In this document: positions 23,435 to 25,893 of the stretch, one piece after another
Numbering within the stretch: the stretch's first letter is position 1
Layout of the letters: the number at the start of each line of letters is the position of its first letter
DNA from: Thraustochytrium sp. TN22
Taxonomy: Eukaryota > Sar > Bigyra > Thraustochytrida > Thraustochytriidae
DNA length: 25,893 nt
Direction: 5' to 3'
Assembly: GCA_013306675.1 (NCBI GenBank)
Contig: JABLUY010000088.1
Span: 103,086-128,978, forward strand
Translations under genes and position numbers: made by a program
The notes under the pieces: model-generated
What the model saw: the letters and a program-made list of their open reading frames with translations, nothing else
Told to the model about the DNA's origin: nothing
The model's database searches: none

Positions 23435-25438
23435 TTAGGAAAAGTAGCTCTGCGAGAGCGGCTGGCGACGGCGCTGGCGCGGTGCCGAGTTCAGCACAGT
23501 GTTCTTGCGCGCCGCAGCCAGGCCCTGCTTGAGCGTGCTGCGCTTGCGTTCACTCTGCGCCTCCTTGGCCGGCGACCCAGACCGCTTGAGCAGGCCGGTG
23601 AGCGGCGCCGACTGCTTGGAAGCCGGCTTGACCGGCGTCGTCTTGAGACGCTTCATCGACACGCGGTGATCCAGCGCCTGCTGCTCCGTAGAGAACCGGA
23701 TGCGCTTCTTGCTCGACTTGCGCGCGGGCACGGGCGGCAAGGCCGCGGCCTCGGGCGTCGTGGGCGCGGCGTTCTCCTCGGTCTTCTTGGCCGAGGTCTG
23801 CTGCTGCTTCTTCTTCTTCTTCTTCTTGCTTTGGGCCAGCTCGGCCTCGTCATTCTTCTCCGGGGTCACCTGCACAAGCAGCTGCTCCTGCTCTTGCTTT
23901 TGCTCCTCTTCCGCGATTTTGCCGGCCTTCTTGCTGGCCTTCTTGCCGGACGCAGGCGTAGTCTTGACGACCTTCTCCTTCGTCGTGGTGGTGGTCAACG
24001 TGCCGTCCTCGCTGGCTACCTCCTTGGTCACGCTGAGCTTGACCTTGGCGGCGCCCGCTTCCATAGCAGGCGACGCGCCGCCCTTTGCCTTCTTGGGCGA
24101 CTTCTCCTTGGCGGCCGAAAGCTTCTTCACCACAGACACCGTGGTGCCGTTGGACATCGTCGTCACGTCCTCTTGCTCCAGGGTCACCTCGACGCTGTTC
24201 TTCTTCTTCTGCTTCTTCTGCTTCTGCTTTCCCAGCTTGTCGTCGGACACCCCCTTGGCCTTCTTTGGCGACTTTCCCGAGGGAACCTTGGATTCCTCCT
24301 CCTCCTCCTCGTCGTCCTCGTCCTCCGCGTCGCCCATCTCCTCAAAGGCGGCGGCCAGGTCGCGGTGCGCGTCGTCAGCCGTGGCCTGTTCCTCATTCTC
24401 CTCGTCGGCTTCGGCCTCATCCATCTCGTCCTCTTCCTCGTCCTCTTCGTCCTCATTCATTAGCGCGCTAGACCCGCCGCCCACAGCAGCCCGGTATTGG
24501 CTGTAGGCATCATAGAGCATGTCGCGCTGCGCGTCCGACACCTCCTCAGCGTCCGCGGCAATGGCGAAGATGCTCTTGGCGACGAGCTTGAGATCGAGGT
24601 TCTTGACGGGCCGCGTCTCAAGCAGCGGCATGAAAACGACCTTGAGCACATGGCGCAGGACGGCGTCCGTGTCACAGGAGCCGAGCACGCAATAAAAGGG
24701 GCTGAAGAGCTCGTGCACCTGCTCGGGCGCAAGCTTCTCGTCAGCCTTGGTCTCAAAGACCTCGTCCAGGAAAATGTCGGCCATGTGCAGGCGCACACCG
24801 TTGGGCTTGTGCATGAGCAGGTCGTCGCGCAGCAGGCGGCCCCATAGCTCGAGGCAGTCGCGGCGAAGCATCCACTCCAAGCTCTCGCGCAGCACGTAGC
24901 GCATGAGCGAGTAGAACTTGTCCACGCGCCACTTGTCCAGGCCAGTCCACTCGCGCAGCATGGTCTTGTAGAAGGCGCGCAGAAAGAGGCCCGCACTGGA
25001 CTTCTTCTTGAACACCTGCACCAGGCTGGCCAGGTCGAGCGCGAGCTGCTGCTGCACGGGCACCTTGTCCGACATCCACAGGCAGTAGAAGAGGCCCTTC
25101 CACAGCTTGAGCATCTCCATCTCCTTGAAGGTGCCGACGGCCTTCTCGCGCGCCATCAGCCAGGCGCGCAGCGCCGTCATGGTCTGGTCGCGCTCCTCCT
25201 TCTTGTTGGACGCCAGCTTCTTGGCGAAGCCCACCACCTCCGCGGTGCTCGGCCCGTCGCCCTCCCCGCGCGCCGCCGCGTACTGCGCCTGCACCTGCTC
25301 GCGCTGCGCCTCCAGCAGCGCCTGCCGCTTGCGCTCCTTCTGCACGCGCATGTTGTGCTTCTTCGCCTTCTTCGCCGGCGTCAGCGCCGCCCGCCCGCCG
25401 TCCTCCATCTGCGCCACGTTGCGCTTGCTCGCCGGCAT
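23435..25438 (-). CDS. RRP1: ribosomal RNA processing protein 1 (RRP1/Nop52 family)
   Basis: This 667-residue protein carries an RRP1/Nop52 helical domain at ~65-300, with FAKKLASNKKEERDQTMTALRAW, LKLWKGLFYCLWMSDK, FYKTMLREWTGLDKWRVDKFYSLMRYVLR and NGVRLHMADIFLDE among its blocks (each quoted in part only as landmarks: KKLASN at 73-78, LWKGLFYCLWMSDK, DKWRVDKFYSLMR, VRLHMADIFLDE). Family members are nucleolar factors for 60S subunit and ITS processing. The C-terminal half is low-complexity: acidic DE-rich stretches, Lys-rich runs and Gln tracts, as in eukaryotic RRP1. An RIRF motif (579-582) fits the RVxF PP1-docking consensus, recalling PP1 binding by human RRP1B. The ATG at 25438 precedes a basic leader (KKAKKHNMRVQKERKR) suited to nucleolar import. 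A degenerate duplicate of its 3' end lies just downstream. Confidence 0.9.
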   Translation of the reverse strand: MPASKRNVAQMEDGGRAALTPAKKAKKHNMRVQKERKRQALLEAQREQVQAQYAAARGEGDGPSTAEVVGFAKKLASNKKEERDQTMTALRAWLMAREKAVGTFKEMEMLKLWKGLFYCLWMSDKVPVQQQLALDLASLVQVFKKKSSAGLFLRAFYKTMLREWTGLDKWRVDKFYSLMRYVLRESLEWMLRRDCLELWGRLLRDDLLMHKPNGVRLHMADIFLDEVFETKADEKLAPEQVHELFSPFYCVLGSCDTDAVLRHVLKVVFMPLLETRPVKNLDLKLVAKSIFAIAADAEEVSDAQRDMLYDAYSQYRAAVGGGSSALMNEDEEDEEEDEMDEAEADEENEEQATADDAHRDLAAAFEEMGDAEDEDDEEEEEESKVPSGKSPKKAKGVSDDKLGKQKQKKQKKKNSVEVTLEQEDVTTMSNGTTVSVVKKLSAAKEKSPKKAKGGASPAMEAGAAKVKLSVTKEVASEDGTLTTTTTKEKVVKTTPASGKKASKKAGKIAEEEQKQEQEQLLVQVTPEKNDEAELAQSKKKKKKKQQQTSAKKTEENAAPTTPEAAALPPVPARKSSKKRIRFSTEQQALDHRVSMKRLKTTPVKPASKQSAPLTGLLKRSGSPAKEAQSERKRSTLKQGLAAARKNTVLNSAPRQRRRQPLSQSYFS

Positions 25439-25893
25439 CCTCTCCCGGCCCTCGTCGTCCGCCGCGCCCTAGCTAGGCCCTCGCCACGTCGCCGTCCGCG
25501 TCCACGTCCACGACCGCGACCGCGACCGCGACCGTCCACCCGGCCTCGGCGCTGCACGCCAGCCACCCGCCGCTGCCTCGCCGCCGCCTCGCTGCCGCCT
25601 TGCGCTCGCGACCGGGTGGGTTTGCCGCCGCGCCGCGCGCCGCCGCCGCCGCCTGCTCCTGGCCACCAGCCAGCCAGTCACCACGGTCTGCAACAACAAC
25701 AACGAGCGCTGCCTAGCCTAGGCTTTGCCTGTCCCCCGGCGCCGGCGCCTGCTTGGCGCCTAGATGTCGGCGCGCAGCGCGAGTCCCGCGCGCTGCGCGC
25801 CTCCCAGCGGCCCTCGCCGGCGTGACCGGGCCACGCCGGCCGCGCGGCCGCGCGCAGGGCGGCGGGCCGGAGCAGCGGGGACGAGAGCTAGAG
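25439..25893. promoter_or_regulatory. upstream region of RRP1, GC-rich, no gene seen
   Basis: This should contain the RRP1 promoter and 5' UTR. It has a hexamer-type array of CGCGAC/CACGTC units at about 25496-25536 and GCCGCC-rich runs. Open frames are Arg/Pro-biased shadows. Confidence 0.35.

Noticed and set aside
1-25893. CRISPR array, prophage, insertion sequence or prokaryotic operon
   Set aside because: No transposase, integrase or regularly spaced identical repeats are present, and gene content and splicing are eukaryotic.

Overview
This window looks like compact nuclear DNA from a GC-rich, flagellated unicellular eukaryote. The eukaryotic evidence is: protein kinases, an EF-hand protein, a nucleolar RRP1/Nop52 protein, a cyclic-nucleotide-regulated kinase, and one gene with three canonical GT-AG introns. 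A flagellum is suggested by an ARMC2-like armadillo protein (radial-spoke biogenesis), a short RIIa-domain protein of the RSP11/ropporin type, and possibly a Fuzzy-like longin protein. The mostly intronless, tightly packed genes and the kinase-plus-C-terminal cyclic-nucleotide-domain architecture would suit a stramenopile such as a thraustochytrid. That assignment is inference only; no rRNA or organellar marker is present.

Layout, left to right: (1) a small AGC-like kinase without the DFG aspartate (188-1042, minus). (2) A gene-poor stretch with four imperfect ~120-bp tandem repeats. (3) A long coiled-coil protein (2421-3860, plus), convergent with the ARMC2-like gene (3908-6265, minus), which is divergent from an uncharacterised, possibly longin-fold protein (6674-7705, plus). 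(4) A tail-anchored TPR co-chaperone with an embedded beta-barrel-like domain (7807-9138, minus), divergent across an extremely GC-rich spacer from a class II aldolase/adducin-family protein with a mitochondrial-type presequence (9776-11097, plus, four exons). (5) A FUSC/ALMT-like multi-pass membrane protein (11287-13890, minus). (6) A polyQ small membrane protein (14306-14779, minus) and a four-EF-hand protein (15025-15771, minus). (7) A kinase with two C-terminal cyclic-nucleotide-binding-like domains (16164-19295, minus), divergent from a 61-residue RIIa-domain protein (19919-20104, plus). (8) A coiled-coil/RRM-like protein with five basophilic-kinase sites and an RVSF PP1-docking motif (21243-22514, plus). 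(9) RRP1 (23435-25438, minus) with a decayed partial tandem copy of its 3' end beside it.

No operon logic applies. Three divergent pairs may share promoters: ARMC2-like/longin-like, TPR/aldolase-family and kinase/RIIa. The most interesting theme is a possible cyclic-nucleotide and flagellar signalling neighbourhood at 15-22.5 kb: a calcium sensor, a kinase with inverted domain order, an RIIa docking protein, and a nearby protein full of R-R-x-S/T sites. This functional linkage is inference from motifs and proximity. The long antisense ORFs in this GC-rich DNA were treated as shadows.
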